This document shows, piece by piece, positions 29,801 through 37,092 of a DNA stretch of 64,000 nucleotides (its first letter is position 1; each line of letters opens with the position of its first letter). The translations under genes and the position numbers were made by a program. The DNA is taken from assembly GCF_014200575.1 (NCBI RefSeq), contig NZ_JACHBZ010000018.1, positions 1-64,000 on the forward strand. Reading direction: 5' to 3'. Origin of the DNA: Mucilaginibacter saanensis. GTDB lineage: Bacteria > Bacteroidota > Bacteroidia > Sphingobacteriales > Sphingobacteriaceae. The notes beneath the pieces were generated by a model, which worked only from the letters and a program-made list of their open reading frames with translations, searched no databases and was not told the origin of the DNA.

Positions 29801-30419
29801 TTGTAATAGCACCATCAGTGATTTAAAGTTAATGCAAAAAGCCCGCTCAGGCGAAGGTGGCGAGGATATCATGAGTGCGTTTAATGAGCTGCGTAAACGA
29901 GGTGAGATCAGGATAGGTGGCCTGGTGGGTAACGTGCAGCATAAAATGACCAAAACCGGTAAGCCCTTTGGCACCTTTGTGCTGGAAGATTACAATGAAT
30001 CATACGAGTTTGCCATGTTTGGCGAGGATTACGTAAAGTTCCGCAACCTGATGATGGATGGTTATTTTCTGCACATTAAGGGTAACATCGAAGAAAAATT
30101 CAGGCAGAAAGATAACTGGGACCTGCGGATACAGGTAATGAGTCTGCTGTCTGAAATGCGCGATAAAATGACCAAATCATTAACCGTGTGTATAGACGTA
30201 AATATGCTGAACAGCAAACTGCTGGATGATATACAGCGCGCAATAAATGACAATAATCAGAAATACCCGGTGCAGAACTGTAAGCTGCGTTTCCAGATCA
30301 AGGACAGGGAAGAAGCCATGCTGGTTGAGCTGGCCTCTAAAAACTTTAAAGTAAACCCCAGCGACGATCTGATGGCTGATATTTTTAACTTAACCAACAC
30401 ACAGCCGGTACTGAATTAA
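26838..30419 (+). CDS. dnaE: DNA polymerase III subunit alpha
   Basis: From the ATG at 26838 the 1193-residue protein has an N-terminal PHP domain (FSHLHVHTQFSLLDG, residues 4-18, and AITDHGNMFG), the palm motif FIGPGRGSAAGSV, the catalytic PDIDTDFDD aspartates near residue 418, and a C-terminal OB-fold (IRIGGLVGNVQHKMTKTGK). It is the replicative polymerase catalytic subunit of the DnaE1 type. The frame is open upstream to 26784 but family members begin at MPDFSHLHVH. It is divergent from tamB and followed by a REP-like element, then trxA. Confidence 0.96.
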   Translation: MPDFSHLHVHTQFSLLDGAADISKLYKKAAKDGMKALAITDHGNMFGVFKFVAEAGKHNVKPIVGCEFYVVEDRHKKQFTKEKKDLRRHQLMLAKNPEGYKNLVKLCSLGYMEGLYSKWPRIDKELILKYHKGLIATTCCIGASVPQAILKDTPEAAETEFKWWLDLFGEDFYIELQRHDIPDQNVVNKVLLTYAKKYNVKVICSNDSHYVDQQDSNAHDILLCVNTGDMQSTPIATDEEGGRGYRFGFPNDQFYFKTQAEMGSLFNDLPESLDNTNEIVDKVEVLKLKRDILLPNFIIPDEFKIHSTPDADTLNQWEYLKHLTFTGAKERYIDISPEVEERINFELFTIRTMGFAGYFLIVADFIKHGRDIGVFIGPGRGSAAGSVVAYCTGITNIDPMKYNLLFERFLNPDRKSMPDIDTDFDDSGRQKVIDYVVDKYGKNQVAQIITYGSMAARTSIQDVGRVLDMPLSEMSAIKKLVPDTLGITLREAIEQVPELKEIVNGNDLRGQVLREAEKLEGSVRNTGVHAAGIIIAPYDLTDIVPVAVAKDSDLLVTQYDGRVIEDAGVIKMDFLGLKTLTILKDALRMIKQNHGVHIDIDYIPLDDKETYELYQRGDTNGTFQFESDGMQMYLRELKPDKFEDLIAMNALYRPGPIEYIPNFISRKHGREPIVFDLPDMEEYLGETYGITVYQEQVMLLSQKLAGFSKGDADVLRKAMGKKQIEILNKMEAQFMDGAIAKGHPKDKLTKIWTDWKAFAQYAFNKSHSTCYAFVAYQTAYLKAHYPSEYMAAVLNNQNNMEKITFFMEECRRMGVEVLGPDINESDMAFAVNKKGQVRFGLTGVKGVGDKAVESIIEERQNGPYVSVYDFARRSNTRSVNRKSYENLVYGGAFDEFGICRAQFFAKTELGVLTGVERLIKYANDYQNVQSSSQSSLFGGSVASYVPEPAMPDAEEWPLIEKLKYEKTVIGIYLTGHPLDNYKVELDRFCNSTISDLKLMQKARSGEGGEDIMSAFNELRKRGEIRIGGLVGNVQHKMTKTGKPFGTFVLEDYNESYEFAMFGEDYVKFRNLMMDGYFLHIKGNIEEKFRQKDNWDLRIQVMSLLSEMRDKMTKSLTVCIDVNMLNSKLLDDIQRAINDNNQKYPVQNCKLRFQIKDREEAMLVELASKNFKVNPSDDLMADIFNLTNTQPVLN

Positions 30420-30444
30420 GCTTATAAAGGAATTCATACTCCAT

Positions 30445-30536
30445 ACGTCATTGCGAGGTACGAAGCAATTCCCGATTTACAGATCGGCTCTGTATAGCAT
30501 AGAGGTTGCTTTGTCGTTCCTCCTCAGCAATGATGT
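30445..30536. repeat. REP-like palindromic element, CGTCATTGCGAG type
   Basis: ACGTCATTGCGAGGTACGAAGC at the left and GCTTTGTCGTTCCTCC plus CAGCAATGATG at the right form a long imperfect inverted repeat. The sequence resembles a dispersed Bacteroidota element with CATTGCGAGG and GAAGCAAT words. It follows dnaE. Confidence 0.65.
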
Positions 30537-30716
30537 GTTTTATATTTACTACAGGTAATAAATCTCAAGTAGATTGTTTGATTTTTATAATTTTGACCGA
30601 AATATTCAAATGGTCAGCAGTGGATGAAATGTTAATAAATCAGCTGTAATCAATCGTCAGGCCTATGTTAGGTGAATAAGTTATATTAATATAATTGTCA
30701 CATTGTCAGGTGTAAC

Positions 30717-30748
30717 TTGTGGCAAGCTATTTGAATAGTATATATTTG
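30717..30748 (+). promoter_or_regulatory. trxA promoter, Bacteroidota sigma-A type
   Basis: TTG at 30717-30719 (-33) and TATATTTG at 30741-30748 (-7) are spaced by 21 bp, fitting the Bacteroidota consensus. The -7 box ends 27 bp before the trxA ATG, leaving a short A-rich leader. It is the best-formed promoter in the window. Confidence 0.65.
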
Positions 30749-30775
30749 TAATACAAAATTTAAAAAATAGAAATC

Positions 30776-31096
30776 ATGGCTTTAGAAATAACTGATGCAA
30801 ACTTTGACGAACTTGTGCTGAAATCAGACAAACCTGTACTTATTGACTTTTGGGCAGAATGGTGTGGTCCGTGTAGGATGGTGGGTCCGGTTGTTGAAGA
30901 TATTGCAAAAGAATACGAAGGCAAAGCGGTTGTTGGTAAAGTTAATGTTGACAACAATCCAGGCATATCAATGAAATTCGGAATCCGTAATATCCCTGCT
31001 TTATTATTCTTTAAAAATGGCGAAATTGTTGATAAACAAATTGGCGCAGTTCCAAAATCAGTATTAACTGATAAATTAGCTAAGCAATTAGCTTAA
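30776..31096 (+). CDS. trxA: Thioredoxin
   Basis: The 106-residue protein has the redox motif WCGPC (Cys30, Cys33) in DFWAEWCGPCRM and the cis-proline region RNIPALLFF near residue 73. It reduces protein disulfides in the cytoplasm and accepts electrons from thioredoxin reductase. Length and lack of signal peptide fit a classical TrxA. It has a good promoter upstream and a terminator downstream, so it is monocistronic. A thioredoxin-dependent peroxidase, bcp, is encoded at 44983-45444 and could be one of its clients. Confidence 0.95.
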   Translation: MALEITDANFDELVLKSDKPVLIDFWAEWCGPCRMVGPVVEDIAKEYEGKAVVGKVNVDNNPGISMKFGIRNIPALLFFKNGEIVDKQIGAVPKSVLTDKLAKQLA

Positions 31097-31153
31097 TTAG
31101 CAAAGGCAAAAATTAAGTTTATTGATAACTTAATTCACCATATTTTTTACTTC

Positions 31154-31187
31154 AAAAAGCGTTACCTATTTGGTGACGCTTTTTTTA
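31154..31187 (+). terminator. trxA terminator
   Basis: AAAAAGCGTTACC (31154-31166) pairs with GGTGACGCTTTTT (from 31172) with one mismatch and is followed by further T residues. It lies 57 bp after trxA and 17 bp before the DUF58 gene. Confidence 0.8.
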
Positions 31188-31203
31188 TGCCCTATATTAG
31201 CCT

Positions 31204-32124
31204 ATGCCCAAATTAAATGATGATCAGCAAATAAGGCAACTGGCCAACTTGGAGTTACTGGCCCGTCAGGTAGTTGAAGGCTTTATTACCGGCCTGCATC
31301 AGAGTCCGTTTCATGGGTTTTCTGTAGAGTTTGCTGAGCATCGTTTGTACAATAATGGCGAATCAGTAAAAAACATTGACTGGAAACTGTTTGCCCGCAC
31401 CGAAAAACTGTTTGTAAAGCAGTTTCAAGAAGAAACCAATTTGCGGTGCTACTTATTGCTGGATACTTCCTCGTCCATGAATTTCCCTGAAAAGGGATTA
31501 AATAAACTGCAGTTTTCAACGTATGCCATTGCTTCGTTAATGCACCTGTTTAAAAAACAGCGTGATGCTTTTGGTTTGTGTCTTTTTTCAGATAAGATTG
31601 ATTGGTTGAGTGCCGCAAAATCAACCACCACACATCTGTTTTATTTGTATGCCGAGCTCGAAAAAATGTATGGTAACCCAAAGCCAAACACAGTTACCAA
31701 TATAGCAGATGTGCTACATCACATTGCCCAGGAAATTCATCAGCGCTCTATGGTGATCATTTTTAGCGATATGCTGGAGAATAATCTTAATCCGGATAAA
31801 CTGCAGGCACTGTTTGCGGCAGTACAGCATTTAAAATTTAATAAGCACGAGGTGATTATTTTTAATGTGCATGATAAGCAAACCGAGCTTGATTTTAATT
31901 TTGATAATCGCCCGCATCACTTTGTTGATATAGAAACTGGTGCCGAAATAAAGATACATCCGGGTAAGGTACGTGATGCTTATCGTGCATCACTGGCAGC
32001 TTACCGCCACGAACTGGATCAAAAATGTAAACAGTATCATATCGACTTAATTGATGCGGATATACAGGAGGGTTATCATGATATACTCAAAGCTTACCTG
32101 GCAAAAAGAAACAAAATGATATAA
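31204..32124 (+). CDS. DUF58 / von Willebrand A-like domain protein
   Basis: The 306-residue protein contains the DUF58 hallmark FAEHRLYNNGESVKNIDWK (43-61) and a MIDAS-type LDTSSSM beginning with Asp87. DUF58 proteins usually act with MoxR AAA+ ATPases in envelope stress or protein maturation. No moxR or Bat-type genes flank it here, which is unusual. It has no signal peptide or membrane helix. It starts after the trxA terminator and ends at a hairpin facing the convergent histidine kinase gene. Confidence 0.85.
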   Translation: MPKLNDDQQIRQLANLELLARQVVEGFITGLHQSPFHGFSVEFAEHRLYNNGESVKNIDWKLFARTEKLFVKQFQEETNLRCYLLLDTSSSMNFPEKGLNKLQFSTYAIASLMHLFKKQRDAFGLCLFSDKIDWLSAAKSTTTHLFYLYAELEKMYGNPKPNTVTNIADVLHHIAQEIHQRSMVIIFSDMLENNLNPDKLQALFAAVQHLKFNKHEVIIFNVHDKQTELDFNFDNRPHHFVDIETGAEIKIHPGKVRDAYRASLAAYRHELDQKCKQYHIDLIDADIQEGYHDILKAYLAKRNKMI

Positions 32125-32128
32125 AAAA

Positions 32129-32156
32129 AGGCTATTCTTTACTAAAAAATAGCCTC
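32129..32156. terminator. Hairpin between convergent DUF58 and histidine kinase genes
   Basis: AGGCTATT and AATAGCCT form an 8-bp stem around an A/T loop, preceded by a run of A. On the minus strand the A run becomes a T tract after the stem; on the plus strand only CTTAAT follows, so it favours the kinase side. Confidence 0.55.
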
Positions 32157-32223
32157 TTAATAGGGGTAACACTTACTAAAACTATTTGCAAAGCAATAAA
32201 ATAAGCATGAAGATTTAGTGAAG

Positions 32224-33546
32224 TTATGCCTGGTGATTAAATATCAGTTTAACCGATGTGCCTTTACCCTTAACAGAGTTTATTTTAACCTTAATATCAT
32301 GAAAAGCAGTAATACTTTTTACAATGGCAAGGCCTAAACCATAGCTTTCCTTTTCGTCGGTATCAAACTTTTCAAAGCGGTTAAAGGCACTTTCTATCTG
32401 TTTTTGATCCATACCAGCACCCGTATCGGTAATGTTGATGGTATAAGTGTCATCAGTAAAATCGTCGCTAATGGTAATGGAACCTTTGATGTTGTTGTAT
32501 TTAATGGAGTTGTTAATAATATTAAACAGCAGCGTGTGCATCAAGGGGCGGTTACCTTGTATAGAGTAAATGTATTTGAGGTGATTGGTGAATTTTAGTT
32601 GTTTTTCATCCATACGGTCTTCCAGTTCTTCATGTATCTCCTTCACAACGCCTGCAATCATTACTACATCAGCCTTATCAAACTGGTTGTTTTCAACTTT
32701 TGAAATCAGTAGCAAGCTATTGATGATTGATTTTAAGCGGTTAAGTGTTTTGAGCGATGCATGCATTTTGTTTTCGCTGCCTTCGCTAAGGTCTTCATGC
32801 AGCAATACATTCTCGAGCCTTGAACTGATGATGGATATGGGGGTTAGCAGCTCGTGCGATACATTGGCGATAAACTGTTTTTCAAGTATGAAAAGATTTG
32901 ATATCTTTTTCATCAGCGAACTTATGCTGTCGTCAAGCAGTTCAAAGTCCTGGGTAGTTGTTTTAATTTTTTCGTAATCGAAGTTCATTGGGTCGTTCAC
33001 CCTGATTAGTTTACGATCAATGATCTTGTAAAATGGAGCAAGCAAAAATTTGGTAAACACCAGATCGCTGATCAATGTAAGCACCAGAGCAATAAATAAT
33101 ACCAGTAAAGTAAACTTTTTGATGATCGACTTCAGCTCCTCCACAGATTCAATGGCCTCGCCAATCTCAAGCTTGTAGGTATGCCCGTTAAAGTTAAAAT
33201 GATGGGTAAGGATGCGGTAAGTTTGCATGTTTTTATCAACCTTACGTGTTTCAGTAGTAAATTTTACAGCATTGCTAACATCAGCATTATAGATAGCCGG
33301 GGTTATGGTAATGTACTCTTCCTTTAAAATGTTATAATCGGTGTAAACCTTTTGGCTGCTTAAAAAGCTGTTGATATCGCCCGATGAAAGGCTTTTCAGC
33401 GTTTCTTCCTTATCATCCTCCAAACGCACCTCAATGTGGTTATAGGATATTTTCTCTATGGATAGCAGAATGAGCAAGCCGGTAAATAAAATAATAGCCA
33501 CCTTGGTTAAGGTATTATATAAGGCCAGTTTTACCTGTAGTTTCAT
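32224..33546 (-). CDS. Two-component sensor histidine kinase
   Basis: The 440-residue protein has two membrane helices (about 12-32 and 143-163) enclosing a periplasmic sensor segment of some 110 residues. The cytoplasmic part has the H box FIANVSHELLTP with His231, N box NIINNSIKYNN (Asn346), G1 DTGAGMD (374-380) and G2 GLGLAIV (403-409). It should autophosphorylate and pass phosphate to the response regulator encoded just upstream on the same strand. The sensed signal is unknown. The gene is separated from the regulator by a word-repeat spacer. Confidence 0.93.
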   Translation of the reverse strand: MKLQVKLALYNTLTKVAIILFTGLLILLSIEKISYNHIEVRLEDDKEETLKSLSSGDINSFLSSQKVYTDYNILKEEYITITPAIYNADVSNAVKFTTETRKVDKNMQTYRILTHHFNFNGHTYKLEIGEAIESVEELKSIIKKFTLLVLFIALVLTLISDLVFTKFLLAPFYKIIDRKLIRVNDPMNFDYEKIKTTTQDFELLDDSISSLMKKISNLFILEKQFIANVSHELLTPISIISSRLENVLLHEDLSEGSENKMHASLKTLNRLKSIINSLLLISKVENNQFDKADVVMIAGVVKEIHEELEDRMDEKQLKFTNHLKYIYSIQGNRPLMHTLLFNIINNSIKYNNIKGSITISDDFTDDTYTINITDTGAGMDQKQIESAFNRFEKFDTDEKESYGLGLAIVKSITAFHDIKVKINSVKGKGTSVKLIFNHQA

Positions 33547-33667
33547 CCGTGAATAATTATTGAATTACTGAGTTATTGAATTAGTGATTTCATGCCCCTG
33601 TGTAAAAATAATTCAGTAAGTAATTAGAGGTTATTTTATTACTCCGCGTTCATCACTCACCACTCAC
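33547..33667. repeat. Word-repeat spacer between response regulator and kinase genes
   Basis: TTGAATTA(C/G)TGA words occur directly twice (near 33560 and 33575), with a partial inverse AATTCAGTAAGTAATT at about 33609-33624. TATTGAATTAGTGA (33574-33587) recurs exactly at 40839-40852. GAGTGA-type words close the spacer near the regulator stop. Confidence 0.65.
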
Positions 33668-34345
33668 TTAAATATTAATGCGGTAACCGATGCTCCTTAC
33701 GGTTTCAAACCAGTCAATAGGAATGTATTGCGATAATTTTTTGCGCAGGTTTTTAACATGCACATCCACAAAGTTCGAGTCGGAGTTTATTTCCAGTACA
33801 TCGCCCCAAACATGCTCGGTTAAGTTGGTGCGTGATATTACCCTGTTTTTATTTAATACCAGGTAGTTGAATATCTCGAACTCCTTTTTGGTAAGGTTAA
33901 TACGTTCATCATTATACATTACCGTTCTGTTTTGAATATTAACGCGCAGGCCTTTAATATTAATATCGTTACTCTCCAGTCGGTGTTTGCGGCGTGTTAT
34001 AGCGTGCATACGTGCCAAAAGCTCGCTTAATGAAAATGGCTTGGCCAGGTAATCATCGGCACCTTGTTCAAGGCCCATTACGCGGTCATCAACGGCCCCC
34101 CGTGCGGTTAATATGATAACGGCATCCTCACGTTTGTCAAGGCCTTTCAGCATTTTTAAAAGGTCAAAGCCGTCACCGTCAGGCAGGCCAAGGTCAAGCA
34201 ATATAAAATCGTAGTTGTTTACGAAAATTTTTTCTTCAGCCGATTTTTTGGTGCGTGCATGTTCAACCGTAAAACCCTCATGGCTTAAAAATTCATCAAC
34301 TTCAAGGGCTAAGCCTTTTTCGTCTTCAACAATTAATACATTCAT
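33668..34345 (-). CDS. Response regulator, OmpR/PhoB type
   Basis: From the ATG at 34345 (MNVLIVEDEK) the 225-residue protein has a receiver domain with the acidic pair Glu7/Asp8, phosphoacceptor Asp51 in LLDLGLPDGDG and Lys in AKPFSL, followed by a winged-helix output domain (NLTKKEFEIFNYLV, VDVHVKNLRKKL). The longer reading from 34357 adds four residues. It pairs with the kinase downstream. The gene is divergent from the GH130 gene, 201 bp apart, so it may also control that locus; this is inference. Confidence 0.93.
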   Translation of the reverse strand: MNVLIVEDEKGLALEVDEFLSHEGFTVEHARTKKSAEEKIFVNNYDFILLDLGLPDGDGFDLLKMLKGLDKREDAVIILTARGAVDDRVMGLEQGADDYLAKPFSLSELLARMHAITRRKHRLESNDINIKGLRVNIQNRTVMYNDERINLTKKEFEIFNYLVLNKNRVISRTNLTEHVWGDVLEINSDSNFVDVHVKNLRKKLSQYIPIDWFETVRSIGYRINI

Positions 34346-34546
34346 ACAGGAGCGCAATTTACGTTATTTGGTACAATCAAAGGTTAAGATACAAGAATCA
34401 GGATAAAAACGATTCAAAGCAAGTGGCTTGGGATATATTAGAGATTTTAGTCCCTTGGCCGGGAATATTTACCTCGGTTCTTTTTATCAAATTAGCGAAA
34501 TCAATTTTGCTTAAATGCTGTTAACAATTAAACGCTATCTATTAAT

Positions 34547-36016
34547 ATGAGACTATCTATCGAACGCAAGCCCATAAGAGTTAATCCCGATCCGAAGCGT
34601 GTTATTGCAAGATTCTTTTTTAATGGGAATGATCGTGCCAAAGAAGTAATTGAACGGGTAATGGATATCACCGAAGAGGTAGCCTTCGGCATTGTATCCC
34701 CGCTGTTGCAGGAGTACTCCAAAAGACACCGTAATATCACCCGGGTTTTAAACCGGCATTGCAGTAAGCTAAAGCCACTTTTTCAGGAACTGCATATTGA
34801 TTATGATACACTTACAGTTTATCGTAAACTGTTAATAGGATCGTATTTTACCCATGAATATTCTATTGAGTCGGCGGCATTCTTTAATCCATCTATAGTA
34901 GAAGATCCCGACCAAACGGAACTGGAAGACGGGCAAAAGCGGGTAATTATCAGTTTCAGGGCGGTAGGTGAGGGGCATATCTCGTCTATCACTTTCAGAA
35001 GAGCTTTAATTGATAAGTTTAATAATATTACTATACAGCCATCCGGCAGTTATATTGACGAGGCCGAAATTGTGCGCAATGCCGTTTATAATAAAAAACT
35101 GTTTTTTGAAAAGGCCGCCATCACCCAGATCAATATTGATGTAATAAGTGAACTGGAATCAAAACTTGACCATCACTTTGAATATGCCAATCTGCGCCGT
35201 ATCATCCTTGATTCGCAAAAGCTGCAGGAAAGTGACATGAAGCGCCTGGAATACGATAAGGTGCTTTGGCTGGCAGATTCATACTACGAAATTGTTTTTT
35301 CGTTGGATACCGATATATCTGACCGCGTAATATTCCCGATATCTGAATATGAGCGCAAGGGTATTGAAGATGCCCGCTTTGTAAGGTTTATTAATGACGA
35401 TGGTAGCTACGTATATTATGCCACCTATACCGCTTATGATGGCTCGCTTATTATGCCTAAGCTATTGCAAACTACCGATTTTTATAACTTTAAAATAATG
35501 CCGCTATACGGTGCCGGTGCCCAGAATAAAAATCTGGCCCTGTTTCCGCGTAAGGTAAACGGTAAGTTCGTCATGATATCACGTATTGATGGTTGCAACA
35601 ACTACATCATGTACTCTGATAAAATAAACATATGGGAAAAGCCTATACCCTTGCAGCGACCAAAATTTTCATGGGAGTTTATACAGATAGGTAATTGCGG
35701 CTCGCCGATAGAAACCAAAGACGGATGGATCATGATAACCCATGGCGTAGGGCCCATGAGGCGCTACGTGCTGGGAGCAAGCTTACTGAAACTGGATGAC
35801 CCCGCCGTTGAGATTGGCAGATTGCGTGAACCTCTATTGATCCCCAACAGCGATGAACGTGAAGGGTATGTACCTAATGTGCTTTACTCTTGCGGGGCCA
35901 TTGTTCATAACGAAAAACTGATTATACCTTATGGCGTATCAGACTCCTCAACCGCCTTTGCCGAAGTTTGCCTGGACGAACTCCTGGCAAAGTTGAAAGA
36001 AGATGTAAGCGAATGA
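34547..36016 (+). CDS. Glycoside hydrolase family 130-like protein
   Basis: This 489-residue protein resembles the long form of GH130, with about 120 N-terminal helical residues before a five-bladed beta-propeller: IISFRAVGEGHISSITFR near residue 143, GIEDARFVRF, and IQIGNCGSPIETKDGWIMITHG. GH130 enzymes are beta-mannoside phosphorylases or, in some subfamilies, hydrolases. There is no signal peptide, so it should act in the cytosol. Its catalytic residue could not be assigned by eye. It faces two convergent GT4 genes, suggesting that synthesis and turnover of one glycoside are encoded together. Confidence 0.8.
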   Translation: MRLSIERKPIRVNPDPKRVIARFFFNGNDRAKEVIERVMDITEEVAFGIVSPLLQEYSKRHRNITRVLNRHCSKLKPLFQELHIDYDTLTVYRKLLIGSYFTHEYSIESAAFFNPSIVEDPDQTELEDGQKRVIISFRAVGEGHISSITFRRALIDKFNNITIQPSGSYIDEAEIVRNAVYNKKLFFEKAAITQINIDVISELESKLDHHFEYANLRRIILDSQKLQESDMKRLEYDKVLWLADSYYEIVFSLDTDISDRVIFPISEYERKGIEDARFVRFINDDGSYVYYATYTAYDGSLIMPKLLQTTDFYNFKIMPLYGAGAQNKNLALFPRKVNGKFVMISRIDGCNNYIMYSDKINIWEKPIPLQRPKFSWEFIQIGNCGSPIETKDGWIMITHGVGPMRRYVLGASLLKLDDPAVEIGRLREPLLIPNSDEREGYVPNVLYSCGAIVHNEKLIIPYGVSDSSTAFAEVCLDELLAKLKEDVSE

Positions 36017-36087
36017 AGCTGAATGCCTAAAGCCAAAGGCTAAAAGCTTTTTTCTTTGAGCTTTAAGTATAAACCTTGCATTAAGCT

Positions 36088-37092
36088 TTAACTCAATATT
36101 CGCTTATATAATTCAAAATAATCTCCCGTCATTTTATCGCAAGAGAATTGTGAGGATGCCCAATGGTAACAATCCACACGTTTAATGCTACCGATGCTAT
36201 TAACTGCATAAACCGCTTCATCAACGGTGTTAACTAAAAAGCCTGTTTCACCATCCTTGATCAGTTCCGGCATCGATCCGCGGTTAAAGGCAATAACTGG
36301 TGTGCCGCAAAGCATGGCTTCAGCTACGCTCATGCCAAATGGCTCATCAAAACTGATAGGATGCAGCAGGGCAAATGCCTTACCCAAAAGCTGCTTTCTG
36401 TCGTTTGGTCCGGCGTTGCCAAGGTATTGTATATCGTGAGATAGTAAGGGTTCAACCTTTTCGCGGTAATAGTTTTCATCCTGTATAAGGCCGGCTATCA
36501 GTAGTTTTCGTTTACTTTTTCTTGCTATAGCAATGGCTTCGGCAGTGCCTTTATGAGGATGGATGCGGCCAAAATAAAGCAGGTACTCATCCGGATTGGG
36601 ATAAAACTCAAAATCATTAGTATCCAGTCCGTTGTATACCGTTGCTATATAGTCCAGCTCAGGGCTGCGGTCGGCGTTGCTGATAGATACATAATAACCA
36701 GTGTGATTATACTTTTTATAAACCGGGATAATCCTGGGCGACGAAAAACCATGTATTGTGGTCAGCATCGGCGTTTTTATCAATCCGGAATAAGTGAGCG
36801 GTAAAAAGTCAAAATTATTATGAATGATGTCAAATTCATTTGCCTTTTCCATCAGGTTACTGATATGCAGGCATTCCAGCACTTTGGCGTCCTGGCTACG
36901 GTTTTCTTCATAGCCAGAGGCGCAAACGGCATCAAGTTTACCGGAGGTTATTGAGTCACCTGTAGCAAAAAGAGTTACGTCGGCACCAAGCTTTATCAGG
37001 CCCTCTGCAATATTTGATGCAATTTGCTCCCATGGTCCGTAGTGCCTGGGCGGTGTGCGCCAGGCAACAGGGGCTAATACGGCTATCTTCAT
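36088..37092 (-). CDS. Glycosyltransferase family 4 protein
   Basis: The 334-residue GT-B protein begins MKIAVLAPVAWRTPP, has GPWEQIASNIAEGL near residue 19-32, and the donor-site segment LHPISFDEPFGMSVAEAMLCGTPVIAF with the EX7E pattern. It is likely a retaining transferase using a nucleotide sugar, with unknown acceptor. No signal or membrane segment is present. Its ATG begins directly before the stop codon of the upstream GT4 fusion gene (adjacent bases 37092/37093), so the two are co-translated. It converges on the GH130 gene with 71 bp between stops. Confidence 0.88.
   Translation of the reverse strand: MKIAVLAPVAWRTPPRHYGPWEQIASNIAEGLIKLGADVTLFATGDSITSGKLDAVCASGYEENRSQDAKVLECLHISNLMEKANEFDIIHNNFDFLPLTYSGLIKTPMLTTIHGFSSPRIIPVYKKYNHTGYYVSISNADRSPELDYIATVYNGLDTNDFEFYPNPDEYLLYFGRIHPHKGTAEAIAIARKSKRKLLIAGLIQDENYYREKVEPLLSHDIQYLGNAGPNDRKQLLGKAFALLHPISFDEPFGMSVAEAMLCGTPVIAFNRGSMPELIKDGETGFLVNTVDEAVYAVNSIGSIKRVDCYHWASSQFSCDKMTGDYFELYKRILS

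Larger units (their letters stand above)
30420..30775. other. 356-bp intergenic region between dnaE and trxA
   Basis: It holds no gene. It contains a REP-like element (30445-30536), an AT-rich stretch and the trxA promoter (30717-30748). No clear terminator hairpin directly follows dnaE; the REP-like fold could serve that role. Confidence 0.6.
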
